NCBI GenBank assembly: GCA_035446985.1
Contig: DAOTGG010000003.1
Span: 6,467 to 70,466 of the forward strand
Direction: 5' to 3'
From: JAQUSX01 sp035446985
GTDB lineage: Bacteria > Bacillota > Clostridia > Christensenellales > CAG-314
Length of the DNA stretch: 64,000 bases
Positions 25,341-33,602 of the stretch are shown one piece after another; within the stretch, counting starts at the first letter, position 1; every line of letters starts with the position of its first letter. The notes beneath the pieces are model-generated. The model did not search any database, was not told the origin of the DNA, and saw nothing but the letters and a program-made list of their open reading frames with translations. The translations under genes were made by a program, and so were the position numbers.

Positions 25341-26381
25341 TTAGCAATAGGTTTTTGCGAAAAGTTCGCGAATTTGCTTATTTTCGCGAAGTTCGTTCAA
25401 AGTGATTTCAGCGTGGTTTTTGGTGTAACCGTTGCCGATAATCATAGTAACGTCTTTGCCGATACCTTCCGCGCCCAAAGCCGCTTTTGTAAAGCTGGTT
25501 GCCATTGAGAAGAAGTATACGATACCGTCGTCGCGAACAGGCAAAATCGTGCTCATTTCAGCGTTGGGAATGTTTACGCAGTTGATTGCTATATCGTATT
25601 CTTTTCCGCCGTTTGCAGCCAAAGATTTTTCAAGTACTTCGATAGGTTTCGTTGCGTCAGCGATAATAACTTCGTCGCAAAGATTAAGTTCGCGGAGCTT
25701 TTTAGCGGATTCTTCACGTGAAGCGATACCTACTACGCGACCGTTTTTGCCAGCTTGCTTTTTAGCTTCGTAGCATACGAGTATTCCGCTCTTGCCTGAC
25801 GCGCCAAGCACCAAAACGGAATTGTCTTTTTTGACAAGGTTAGCCGCTTGAGCGGGAGCTCCAGCAACGTCGAGCGCAGCCAAAGCCAAACTTTCGGGCA
25901 TATCGTCGGGAAGTTTTGCGTAAATGCCGCTTTCGTATAAAACAGCCTTAGCCACAACGTCTACTCTTTCGATAGCTTTGTGAATAGCTGTGATTTTTTC
26001 GATTTTTAACGGGGTTAATGAAAGTGAAACCAATGACGCGATTTTGTCGCCGACTTTGAGGTCACGGTCTTTTAAGTCTTCGCCTATATGTGCGACTTTG
26101 CCGATAAGCATTCCGCCGCTTCCTGTAACGGGGTTTTGCATTTTGCCGCGTTCGTTAACGATAGACATAATTTTAGCTGCGATTTTTTGTTCGTCGCCGT
26201 TTGCTTCGGATTTGAGTTGTGTGAAAGATGCTGAGTCTATATTCAACGAGATAACGTCTACTACGATTTCGTTAGAATAAAATTTGCTCATATCGTTGCT
26301 GATTTTTTGCGCCGCTTGGGGCATAGCTCCTTGCGGTTCGATAACTCTGTGAGTACCGTATTTATTGCCTTTGATTTCCAT
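25341..26381 (-). CDS. kdd: L-erythro-3,5-diaminohexanoate dehydrogenase
   Basis: Oxidative deamination of 3,5-diaminohexanoate to 5-amino-3-oxohexanoate with NAD(P)+. The 346-residue protein has a zinc-free medium-chain-dehydrogenase fold; a Rossmann segment reads VLVLGASGKSGILVCYEAKK (about 193-212). The start MEIKGNKYGTHRVIEP is typical of Kdd. Gene context is decisive: kce upstream makes the enzyme for the next step and kamA-D-E for the previous ones. A GGAGAAAATAA sequence precedes the ATG. Confidence 0.94.
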   Translation of the reverse strand: MEIKGNKYGTHRVIEPQGAMPQAAQKISNDMSKFYSNEIVVDVISLNIDSASFTQLKSEANGDEQKIAAKIMSIVNERGKMQNPVTGSGGMLIGKVAHIGEDLKDRDLKVGDKIASLVSLSLTPLKIEKITAIHKAIERVDVVAKAVLYESGIYAKLPDDMPESLALAALDVAGAPAQAANLVKKDNSVLVLGASGKSGILVCYEAKKQAGKNGRVVGIASREESAKKLRELNLCDEVIIADATKPIEVLEKSLAANGGKEYDIAINCVNIPNAEMSTILPVRDDGIVYFFSMATSFTKAALGAEGIGKDVTMIIGNGYTKNHAEITLNELRENKQIRELFAKTYC

Positions 26382-26414
26382 TGTTATTTTCTCCTTATGT
26401 TTTTATATAAATTT

Positions 26415-27236
26415 TTATTTTTTTAATCCTAATATTTGTCTTGCTTCGTCGGGTGTAGCTATTTCACGACCGAGCAGTTTTGCGAGTTCAACCGTTTTTG
26501 CCACGAGTTCGGCGTTGCTTTTGGCAACTACGCCTTTAGATAAATATACGTTATCTTCAAAACCGACTCTGACGTGTCCGCCCATAACGATAGAAGTCGC
26601 CGCCATTTGGAACTGCGCTCTACCCACGCCCGAAACTGTGTATGTGCTTCCGCCGGGTATGCTGCCTTGCATAAACACAAGGTCTCTCGGCGTTGCGGAA
26701 ATACCGCCGTTAACGCCCATAACAAAATTGAAGTGCATCGGCGAAGGAATGATACCTTTTTTGTTCAAGCGAACAGCCATATCTATCATACCTTTATCAA
26801 AAACTTCGATTTCGGGTTTGATGCCCAAGGGAACCATTTTTTGAGCGAATTCAATAATAGTATTTTCCGTGTTGACAAAAATATCGTCTCCGCCAAAGTT
26901 GCAGGTGCCGCAGTCTAACGTCGCCATTTCGGGGTTTAAGGTTACGGGTTGCAAACGTTCTTCATTGGTCATTCCGACCGCTCCGCCTGTGCTGGGTTGA
27001 ACGATAACTTCGGGACAACGGGCTTTAATAGCCTTAATGCACGCGTCAAAACGTTTTGCGCTTTGAGTGGGAGTGCCGTCGTCTTCTCTTACGTGAAGGT
27101 GAATAATACTTGCGCCTGCCTTATAAGCTCCGTACGCTTGTTCCGCGATTTCATCAACGGTATAAGGAACGGCGGGGTTATGTTCTTTTGTTACTTCCGC
27201 TCCGCAAATAGCGGCGGTAATAATAAGTTTTTCCAT
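26415..27236 (-). CDS. kce: 3-keto-5-aminohexanoate cleavage enzyme
   Basis: Kce splits 5-amino-3-oxohexanoate with acetyl-CoA to 3-aminobutyryl-CoA and acetoacetate. It belongs to the zinc-dependent BKACE family: His46 and His48 lie in HLHVRE and Glu14 in CGAEVTKEHNPAVPYT; further zinc and substrate residues are in GGDDIFVNTENTI. Length 273 is normal. The GTAAAGGGGT ribosome site lies before the ATG. The neighbouring kal gene uses its aminobutyryl-CoA product. Confidence 0.95.
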   Translation of the reverse strand: MEKLIITAAICGAEVTKEHNPAVPYTVDEIAEQAYGAYKAGASIIHLHVREDDGTPTQSAKRFDACIKAIKARCPEVIVQPSTGGAVGMTNEERLQPVTLNPEMATLDCGTCNFGGDDIFVNTENTIIEFAQKMVPLGIKPEIEVFDKGMIDMAVRLNKKGIIPSPMHFNFVMGVNGGISATPRDLVFMQGSIPGGSTYTVSGVGRAQFQMAATSIVMGGHVRVGFEDNVYLSKGVVAKSNAELVAKTVELAKLLGREIATPDEARQILGLKK

Positions 27237-27248
27237 TATTTTACCCCT

Positions 27249-27632
27249 TTACTTATTACGTTGTTTGTCAAGCGGAACAACGCAGGTGCCGCTTGCTTTA
27301 CAAACGATAATGGGTTCGGGCAAAACGTCGCACGCGCTGTCGTTAAGGTCGGGACGCGGAGCGATAACTTTTTTCGCCACGAAAGTCATTTTGCGTGAAG
27401 TTTTGCCTTCGGAAACGATTTCGCCCGACGCTTCGATGTAGTCGCCCGCAAATACGGGAGCCAAAAATTCCACATTATCATACGCGCGGAAAAGTCCTTC
27501 GTCTCCATCGCGTAAAATCAACAGTTCGGTCGCAACGTCTCCAAACAGTTGCAACATTCTCGCGCCGTCAACCAAGTTTCCGCCGTAATGCGCATCATGC
27601 GCGCTCATTCTCAAACGGATAGTCGATTTCAT
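27249..27632 (-). CDS. kal: 3-aminobutyryl-CoA ammonia lyase
   Basis: A 127-residue hot-dog-fold enzyme that removes ammonia from 3-aminobutyryl-CoA to give crotonyl-CoA. The segment MSAHDAHYGGNLVDGARMLQLFGDVATELLI region holds the usual family start (about 9-39), followed by LAPVFAGDYIEASGEIV. It is the first gene after the L box; GGAGG lies 8 bases before the ATG. Crotonyl-CoA would then enter butyrate formation, whose enzymes (Bcd/Etf, CoA-transferase AtoAD) are not in this window. Confidence 0.94.
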   Translation of the reverse strand: MKSTIRLRMSAHDAHYGGNLVDGARMLQLFGDVATELLILRDGDEGLFRAYDNVEFLAPVFAGDYIEASGEIVSEGKTSRKMTFVAKKVIAPRPDLNDSACDVLPEPIIVCKASGTCVVPLDKQRNK

Positions 27633-27656
27633 TTATTTACCTCCAAAAATATATTA

Positions 27657-27703
27657 AAAAAAATTAAAAAAACGCCGTTAAAAACACAACGTTTTTAATA
27701 GCG
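27657..27703 (-). terminator. terminator between the L box and kal (expression platform)
   Basis: On the minus strand CGCTATTAAAAAC pairs with GTTTTTAACGGCG over 13 positions with one mismatch, a five-base loop, then seven T and more A/T. It lies 24 bases before the kal ribosome site and downstream of the riboswitch core. A second hairpin at 27707-27735 (CATTT with AAATG, CGAT with ATCG) would use bases of the riboswitch closing stem. Confidence 0.75.
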
Positions 27704-27729
27704 CTTCATTTATCGATTTGTTTTATCGC

Positions 27730-27890
27730 AAAATGACAGTAGCAAAGGACTGGTCTTTGCTCCCAAGACAAAAGCCGATTTAGCTTAGGTTTTTGTCTTT
27801 CGGCGGCGAGCATATTCGGGTCGGTTAAAAATACGAACGCTAACATTCCTAAACACGGTCCTACCTTACTCTCCGCTACCTCTATTTTTA
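27730..27890 (-). promoter_or_regulatory. lysine riboswitch (L box)
   Basis: Read on the minus strand, the leader has the L-box landmarks in order: AGAGGTAGCG, then GAGAGTAAGGT, later GCCGCCGAAAGACAAAA, the return TTTTGTCTTGGGAG, a hairpin with AGCAAAG and CTTTGCT, and ACTGTCA next to the closing stem (AAAAT with ATTTT). This matches the B. subtilis lysC L box core (AGAGGTGCG, GAGUA, GCCGAAG, CUGG, GGCUGUCA). Its place before lysine-degradation genes suggests that lysine turns expression on, which I cannot show from sequence. Confidence 0.88.
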
Positions 27891-27909
27891 TTAAATTTTT
27901 CTAAAAATC

Positions 27910-27938
27910 ATTATACCAAAACGCCGATTTTTTGTCAA
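27910..27938 (-). promoter_or_regulatory. consensus promoter of the L box/kal-kamE transcript
   Basis: On the minus strand TTGACA and TATAAT, both perfect, are 17 bases apart. The promoter overlaps the last codon of kamC, so the lysine genes have a start of their own apart from kamB-kamC. Confidence 0.8.
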
Positions 27939-29383
27939 TGGTCGATTTTGATTTTGTCCAAAATTTCGCGGTCTAGTCCGAGCGCCACACATATAGAAAA
28001 AGCTTCTTTCGGGGCGTAACTGGTCAAAGGAACTTCTTTTAGACCGTAATTCATTTTCTTCGCCAAATACTGTATATTCTCATCTATATTTTTTGACGGA
28101 ATATAGTTTTCGTCAAGGTTTTGCAATCCCAATACCTGATAGTGTTTGTTTGCGTATTTTGCCACGCCGTCGTAATGCGTGGTCAATACAGATATACTGT
28201 CTTTACCGTTTAATGCCTGAGCCGTCGCGGCAAAAATCTCCTGACCTTCCAGGGCGTTGGTGCCTTTTGCCAGTTCGTCGATTATTATTAGCCCGAACTC
28301 CGTTTTGGTTTTTTGATACGTTTCGTTAAGCCGCGCGATTTCGCCGCCGAACGAGGAAAGCCCCCTGTCGGTTCGCTCGGTATCGGTTACCGCAAGCGCG
28401 CAAAAATCGAATAACGGCATAGAAAGTTTTTGCGCGAAAACAAAAAATCCCATCTGCGCAAGTAAAATATTTAACGCGAGCGTTTTTAGAGCGACGCTTT
28501 TTCCGCCCATATTTGCGCCCGTGATTACCGTTGCGCCGCTTTCTACCGAAAAAGAAATAGGCGTAAATTCCGCGTTTCTTTCCTTGAGGTTTTCAGCAAT
28601 CATGGGATTAAAAACATTTTTTGCCGTGATTTTTTTATGCGTAATTATATCGGGCATAATGGCGCCGTATTTTTTTGCGAGTTTGGCTTTTGCGATAATT
28701 AAATCCAAGTTTGCGATAGCGTCGGCGTTTTGCCGCATTTGTTCCGCGTAAGGACTAAGGTTAGCGGACATAACCGCGCGCAAACGGTTTTCTTCGGCTT
28801 CCTCCTGTTTTGCTAATTCCGTGTGCTTTTCGACGAGCGAATTAGCGGCGTTTTTTGCCGTAACGGAAAGCTGCTGCTCGATTTTTGTTTTCGATTGTCT
28901 TAGTTCGCTCAGTTTTGACGAAAGACTAGACGGAACATAAAAAGTAGCTATGCGGTTTTTTTCAGGGTCGACAATATTTAAAGCTTTGGTTAAATCGGAA
29001 AAATTTATATCCGTAAAGTTCGCCGTTTTGTTTATTTTGTCAAATGTCTTTTTGATTTTGATTAACAACAGCAAATATATTTTAATTTCAAAAAGCTCAA
29101 CGTCGTCAAGAGCGGACGAAGCGCACTTGGTAATCGTTTTTATAATATTATTCGCGCAAGACAAAGTGTGAGTAAGCTCGGCGTACTCGTTTTCAAACTT
29201 TTCCAAAGTATCGCAGGCTTTTTGAATGTTATTGAGTTCGATATCAAGTTCTTTTAATTGGGCTGGCAAATAAAAGCCGAGTTTCTTTGCTTTTTCTATT
29301 CCGTAAGCGGAAACGGGACAAAGATTGTCCAAAATGAATTTCAGCCCAACCGCCTTTTTTTGTTCGTACGTGACGTTATTCAT
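27935..29383 (-). CDS. kamC: MutS-related ATPase KamC (lysine 5,6-aminomutase reactivase)
   Basis: A 482-residue protein with an alpha-helical N-terminal region (about 1-240, coiled-coil rich around 150-205) and a C-terminal MutS-type ABC ATPase: Walker A GANMGGKS at 289-296, then RTDRGLSSFGGEIARL and Walker B LIIIDELAKGTNALEG. It lacks the MutS mismatch-recognition domain. Next to kamB and the lysine genes it is KamC, the ATPase of the reactivating factor that exchanges damaged cobalamin in the aminomutase, as I recall the family. It overlaps kamB by 8 bases. Its own stop codon overlaps the promoter of the downstream operon. Confidence 0.88.
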   Translation of the reverse strand: MNNVTYEQKKAVGLKFILDNLCPVSAYGIEKAKKLGFYLPAQLKELDIELNNIQKACDTLEKFENEYAELTHTLSCANNIIKTITKCASSALDDVELFEIKIYLLLLIKIKKTFDKINKTANFTDINFSDLTKALNIVDPEKNRIATFYVPSSLSSKLSELRQSKTKIEQQLSVTAKNAANSLVEKHTELAKQEEAEENRLRAVMSANLSPYAEQMRQNADAIANLDLIIAKAKLAKKYGAIMPDIITHKKITAKNVFNPMIAENLKERNAEFTPISFSVESGATVITGANMGGKSVALKTLALNILLAQMGFFVFAQKLSMPLFDFCALAVTDTERTDRGLSSFGGEIARLNETYQKTKTEFGLIIIDELAKGTNALEGQEIFAATAQALNGKDSISVLTTHYDGVAKYANKHYQVLGLQNLDENYIPSKNIDENIQYLAKKMNYGLKEVPLTSYAPKEAFSICVALGLDREILDKIKIDH

Positions 29384-30356
29384 AATCTTTCTCCACGTTA
29401 AATACCGGTATTGCGACGAGATTTTGTATTTTTGTAATATATTCTTCGGCGTTATATAAATACCCGTAAGCCGAAACGGGATTGACTGTCACGGCGACGA
29501 GATTCACGTCGGATATAACACGCAGAATCGCGCCCCTTTGGGTAAACGCGTCGTAATATTTTTCCGTCAAAAAAATCGCGCTGCTGTCGTTCACCACAAA
29601 AACAACGCCTTCTATATCGATATTTTTAGTAATGAACGTTTTGATTATTCCGTCTGTGAGTCCGCCGTTAACATATACGGTTTTGGGTTTGGTTTTGCTT
29701 ATTTCGGTCGTGTCGTCGCTTTCGGTCTTTTGACCGTCAGCGTAGTAAAAAACATAAGTTTTGCTGCTTTTTGTAAAAATACCTTTTTCGACAGGCAAAG
29801 AAAGCATTTTTACCGCGAAAGCCGTATCGGCTACCGTTTCGTCAATATCTAATGAATACGACGCTCCACTTGAAAGAATAGTCGCGTCGGAAACAGCGGT
29901 CGAGCAAAGCGAACGACGCGAGAGCGCGCCGTCTATGAGTATTTTATTTGCGCCGAATTTTTTAAACAATTGATTAACGGTTTTTAACTGTTCTATTATC
30001 GACGGTCCCGCTATTTGAATGTACCCCGAGCTAAGCGTGCGTATTATTATTATTTCTCCAAGCGGAGTAGGAATACCCGTGGAATGAAGTATTTCCACCG
30101 TCGCGGTGCAAAAAGGCAGCAGTTTTTTCGCAGTTGCCGCCAACGTGCCTTTCGGAACGAAAATTTCGGGTTTTGGAGTGATTGTCAAAACGTCGGTGGA
30201 CTCGCCGTCACGTCCGACAGAAGTAATTGCCAATATCATTTTGCGCTCGCTTAACTCGCCTATAAGTTTATTTAAAACGGTGGTTTTGCCAGCATTTTTG
30301 CTCATTCCGATAATGGAAACGGAATAATATTTATTGATTAGCTCGCTTAATTTCAT
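29376..30356 (-). CDS. kamB: KamB (lysine 5,6-aminomutase reactivase subunit)
   Basis: A 326-residue P-loop protein: Walker A GMSKNAGKTT (17-26) near the N-terminus and SVGRDGESTDVLT after it. The rest has no motif I can name; a run of alternating hydrophobic residues KILIDGALSRRSL follows in the middle. The identification rests on the partner KamC that overlaps its 3' end and on the pathway next door. AAGGAAAAAATA precedes the ATG. It is the first gene of the minus-strand lysine block, with its own promoter, upstream of the L box and therefore not controlled by it. Confidence 0.85.
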   Translation of the reverse strand: MKLSELINKYYSVSIIGMSKNAGKTTVLNKLIGELSERKMILAITSVGRDGESTDVLTITPKPEIFVPKGTLAATAKKLLPFCTATVEILHSTGIPTPLGEIIIIRTLSSGYIQIAGPSIIEQLKTVNQLFKKFGANKILIDGALSRRSLCSTAVSDATILSSGASYSLDIDETVADTAFAVKMLSLPVEKGIFTKSSKTYVFYYADGQKTESDDTTEISKTKPKTVYVNGGLTDGIIKTFITKNIDIEGVVFVVNDSSAIFLTEKYYDAFTQRGAILRVISDVNLVAVTVNPVSAYGYLYNAEEYITKIQNLVAIPVFNVEKDYE

Positions 30357-30374
30357 TATTTTTTCCTTATGCTA

Positions 30375-30403
30375 ACTATATAATTATTCGTGCTAAAAGT
30401 CAA
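30375..30403 (-). promoter_or_regulatory. promoter of kamB-kamC
   Basis: On the minus strand TTGACT and TATAGT are separated by 17 bases, with only about 12 bases of leader before the kamB ATG. No L box lies between it and kamB. Confidence 0.65.
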
Positions 30404-30462
30404 TATGGATTTTGATAGGCAGATGAAAAGTGTTAAAGCGGGAAAATAAAAGTGTAAGCGCA

Positions 30463-30492
30463 TTGACATAAATACTTTGAAAAGGTTATAAT
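30463..30492 (+). promoter_or_regulatory. promoter of the flippase-like/rml operon
   Basis: TTGACA and TATAAT with an 18-base spacer, followed by AAGGAG and the ATG at 30511. Confidence 0.7.
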
Positions 30493-30510
30493 CAAGCTTA
30501 AGGAGATTTT

Positions 30511-31770
30511 ATGAGCGAAAAACCCGAAAAACAATCCGAAGGAAAAAACGAAGAAAAAACAGTCGAAAATGTCGAGAAAAAAAGTAAAGATATTTTGATT
30601 GTTATAGAAGAGCGCAAAAAAAGGGCGGAGAATCTTGTCGCGGATGAAACCGCTACGGTAGAGACTCCAAAGATATTAACGCAAAGCAAAAAACGGACTG
30701 TTTTGAGCATGGTTTTTTTGCTTGTCATTTGCGCTGTAAGCATAATTATAATGATAGTTTTGGGAAGTTCGCTTTCCGAAGGCTCGGCAAAATCGCTGCA
30801 GGAAATTTTTTCCGAAATGGAAACAAAATATTTCTTGTTCGCTTTGGTTGTGCTTTTTTTAATGCTGATTTTGGACGCGTCAAAATTCTTCCTTATCGGT
30901 AAAGTCGCGGTAGGAAAAGCGCGCGCTTTGCCAAGCTTAAAAGTTTCTCTCTTAGGAAAATATTACGACAACATTACGCCATTTAGTACGGGCGGACAAG
31001 CGTTTCAAATATATTATCTTAATAAAAAAGGTTATTCGGCGGGGCAGGCAAGCGCGATTACGATGATAAAATATTTTGCCCAAATGTTCGCTTGGCTACT
31101 GGTGAGCGTACTGCTTATGTCGCTATGCAATAACGCGCTCGACGGACTGAACGCAAACTTGGCCACCACGTTAAGAGTAGGCGCGTGGACGGGTTTTGCA
31201 TTTAATGCCTTTTTGCCGTTGACTTTGATTTTGTTTGTAATTTTACCAAAGTTCGCCAATATTATTACTGCAAAACTGGTATCGTTTTTACACAAAATAA
31301 AAATAATTAAAGATAAAGAAAAAATAATGGGAAAAGCGCAAAAAACGGTAAAAGACTTTAAAAAGTGCTTTTTCATTATGTCAAATAGACCGCTATATTT
31401 TATTTTGCTGATTTTCATTTGCTTTTTCGAGCCTATCGTTACGCTGAGTTTCCCTTACTTTTTGGTTTTGGCTTTTGCAAAACTCGCGCCGAGCTGGGAT
31501 TTGCTCATAAACGTAATGGCTCTTAATATATTCGCTAGTTACGCCGTAGCCATTATTCCCACGCCGGGCAACAGCGGCTTTGTCGAAACAACGTTTACTT
31601 TGGCGTTTTCGTCGATAGCCGCAAGCGTGCTTTTCGGCGTGACATTTACTTGGAGATTTTTGACTTATTATATTTATATCATAATAGGTTTGTGCATAAC
31701 TGTTTTTGAAATTATCCGCAAATTCGTCCGCGCGAAAAGACAAGAAAAAGCGCTAGGGGAGAAAAAATGA
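30511..31770 (+). CDS. flippase-like membrane protein (LPG synthase TM / YbhN family)
   Basis: A 419-residue protein. The first 65 residues are hydrophilic, rich in K and E, and likely cytoplasmic. About eight hydrophobic segments follow. The family signatures are KVSLLGKYYDNITPFSTGGQAFQIYYL (about 149-175) and, late in the protein, AIIPTPGNSGFVETTFTLAF, which is typical of the transmembrane domain of lysylphosphatidylglycerol synthase without the aminoacyl-transferase part. Such proteins are thought to move lipids or lipid-linked sugars. Placement directly before rmlA (4-base overlap) suggests a role with rhamnose-containing glycolipid or wall polymer; that is inference. Confidence 0.78.
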   Translation: MSEKPEKQSEGKNEEKTVENVEKKSKDILIVIEERKKRAENLVADETATVETPKILTQSKKRTVLSMVFLLVICAVSIIIMIVLGSSLSEGSAKSLQEIFSEMETKYFLFALVVLFLMLILDASKFFLIGKVAVGKARALPSLKVSLLGKYYDNITPFSTGGQAFQIYYLNKKGYSAGQASAITMIKYFAQMFAWLLVSVLLMSLCNNALDGLNANLATTLRVGAWTGFAFNAFLPLTLILFVILPKFANIITAKLVSFLHKIKIIKDKEKIMGKAQKTVKDFKKCFFIMSNRPLYFILLIFICFFEPIVTLSFPYFLVLAFAKLAPSWDLLINVMALNIFASYAVAIIPTPGNSGFVETTFTLAFSSIAASVLFGVTFTWRFLTYYIYIIIGLCITVFEIIRKFVRAKRQEKALGEKK

Positions 31771-32642
31771 AAGGAATTATTTTAGCTGGCGGCACGGGCA
31801 GCAGACTTTTCCCGTCCACTTTGGCTTGTTCAAAACAAATGCTGACCGTTTACGACAAGCCGATGATTTACTACCCGCTCTCGATACTTATGCTTGCGGG
31901 AATCCATGAAATTTTGATTATATCTACGCCCAGAGACATACCTTGCTTTAAAGAGCTATTCGGCGACGGAAAACAACTAGGATTAAATATATCTTACAAA
32001 ATACAAGAGCAGCCGAAAGGTCTTGCGGAAGCGTTTATATTAGGCGAGGAATTTATCGGCAGTGATTCCGTATGTATGATCTTAGGCGACAACCTTTTTT
32101 ACGGCAATTCGCTTTCGGCAGCCGTGCAAAGAGCGGCAAAACTCACGGAGGGCGCGGTACTGTTTTTATATCATGTTGACAATCCGTCGGATTACGGCGT
32201 GGCGACGATAGACAGTAACGGAGCCGTTACCGAGATTGAAGAAAAACCGATTAATCCAAAATCACGTTACGCGGTTACGGGTTTGTATTTTTACGATAAC
32301 GATATTGTAAATATAGCCAAATCCGTTACGCCGTCAAAAAGGGGCGAACTGGAAATAACGTCGGTAAATAACGAATACATAAAACGCGGAAAAGTCAGAG
32401 CGGAGTTTTTGAACAGAGGCAACGCTTGGCTTGACACGGGCACGCACAAAACTATGCTTGAAGCGTCTATGTTTATACAAGCCATTGAGTCAAGACAAGG
32501 ACTATATATCGCTTGTATCGAAGAAATCGCTTTTAGACAAGGCTTTATCGATAAAGAGCAGTTGATAGCCCTAGGTCAAAAAATGAAAAACAGCGATTAC
32601 GGTCAATATTTACTGCGGCTTGCCGAAGGTGACGGAGTATGA
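31767..32642 (+). CDS. rmlA: glucose-1-phosphate thymidylyltransferase
   Basis: RmlA makes dTDP-glucose, first step of dTDP-L-rhamnose. The 291-residue protein begins MKGIILAGGTGSRLFPST with the nucleotide-binding loop, then YDKPMIYYPLSILMLAGI, the LGDNLFYG segment with the metal aspartate and GNAWLDTGTHKTMLEAS. All are standard. It overlaps both neighbours by a few bases, showing tight cotranscription. The gene order here is rmlA-rmlD-rmlB-rmlC. Confidence 0.95.
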   Translation: MKGIILAGGTGSRLFPSTLACSKQMLTVYDKPMIYYPLSILMLAGIHEILIISTPRDIPCFKELFGDGKQLGLNISYKIQEQPKGLAEAFILGEEFIGSDSVCMILGDNLFYGNSLSAAVQRAAKLTEGAVLFLYHVDNPSDYGVATIDSNGAVTEIEEKPINPKSRYAVTGLYFYDNDIVNIAKSVTPSKRGELEITSVNNEYIKRGKVRAEFLNRGNAWLDTGTHKTMLEASMFIQAIESRQGLYIACIEEIAFRQGFIDKEQLIALGQKMKNSDYGQYLLRLAEGDGV

Positions 32643-33520
32643 AAATACTTATCGTAGGTTGTTACGGACAATTAGGACGGGAATTAACTGAGATTTTAAC
32701 CGGCGATTTTGCCGATATCGGAAAAATCGACGACCGATATTTCGGCGCGCAAATTACGGGCGCGGATATAGACACTCTTGACGTAACGAACGAATTTTCA
32801 CTCAATAATTATTTTGAAAATTTACGTCCCGATATAGTGTTTAACTGTTCGGCGTATACGAATGTAGATAAAGCCGAAGAAGACGAAAAAACTGCTTACG
32901 CCGTTAACGCTACGGGCTGCTTGAATTTAGCAAAAGCGTGTAGTAGTTGCGGCGCGAAACTTGTTTCAGTTTCCACCGACTATGTTTTTGACGGCGAAAA
33001 AACAACGCCGTACGTCGAAACCGATACGCCAAACCCACAAACCGTATATGGCTCGACGAAACTGCAAGGTGAAATTTTTATCGCGCAAAACCTTAAAGAG
33101 CATTTTATTGTCCGCACGGCGTGGCTGTACGGAAAACAAGGGAAAAATTTTGTGCGTACTATGCTGCGTTTAGGCAAAGAGCGTGATAGCGTGACGGTCG
33201 TAAACGACCAGTACGGTTGTCCCACGTACGCTAACGACCTTGCGTATCATATGCTAAAAATCGCCTTAACAGAGCATTACGGCATATATCATTGTGTAAA
33301 TAACGGCGTGTGCAGCTGGTACGACTTCGCCAAAGAAATTATGTATAAGGCAAAACTTGACTGCGTAGTCAAACCTATTACAAGCGAAGAATACGGAGCG
33401 AAAGTAAAACGCCCGCGTTTTTCCGCGCTTGAAAACGATCGCCTGCGCAAAACTGTCGGCGATCAAATGCGAAAATGGGACGAAGCATTGGACAGTTTTT
33501 TGAAAGAAATCGAAATATAA
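32639..33520 (+). CDS. rmlD: dTDP-4-dehydrorhamnose reductase
   Basis: The last step of dTDP-L-rhamnose synthesis, NADPH-dependent. It has 293 residues with the dinucleotide loop GCYGQLGREL (8-17), the catalytic YxxxK in TVYGSTKLQGE and STDYVFDGE. A four-base overlap (ATGA) links it to rmlA. An 82-base A/T-rich spacer without a clear promoter separates it from rmlB. Confidence 0.95.
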   Translation: MKILIVGCYGQLGRELTEILTGDFADIGKIDDRYFGAQITGADIDTLDVTNEFSLNNYFENLRPDIVFNCSAYTNVDKAEEDEKTAYAVNATGCLNLAKACSSCGAKLVSVSTDYVFDGEKTTPYVETDTPNPQTVYGSTKLQGEIFIAQNLKEHFIVRTAWLYGKQGKNFVRTMLRLGKERDSVTVVNDQYGCPTYANDLAYHMLKIALTEHYGIYHCVNNGVCSWYDFAKEIMYKAKLDCVVKPITSEEYGAKVKRPRFSALENDRLRKTVGDQMRKWDEALDSFLKEIEI

Positions 33521-33602
33521 ACATTAACTTTTTAAAAAAAATTTATAAAGCAAATATTATTAAAAAACGTTTTTAAAAAATTAAATAAGGAAGTAAATCG
33601 AA

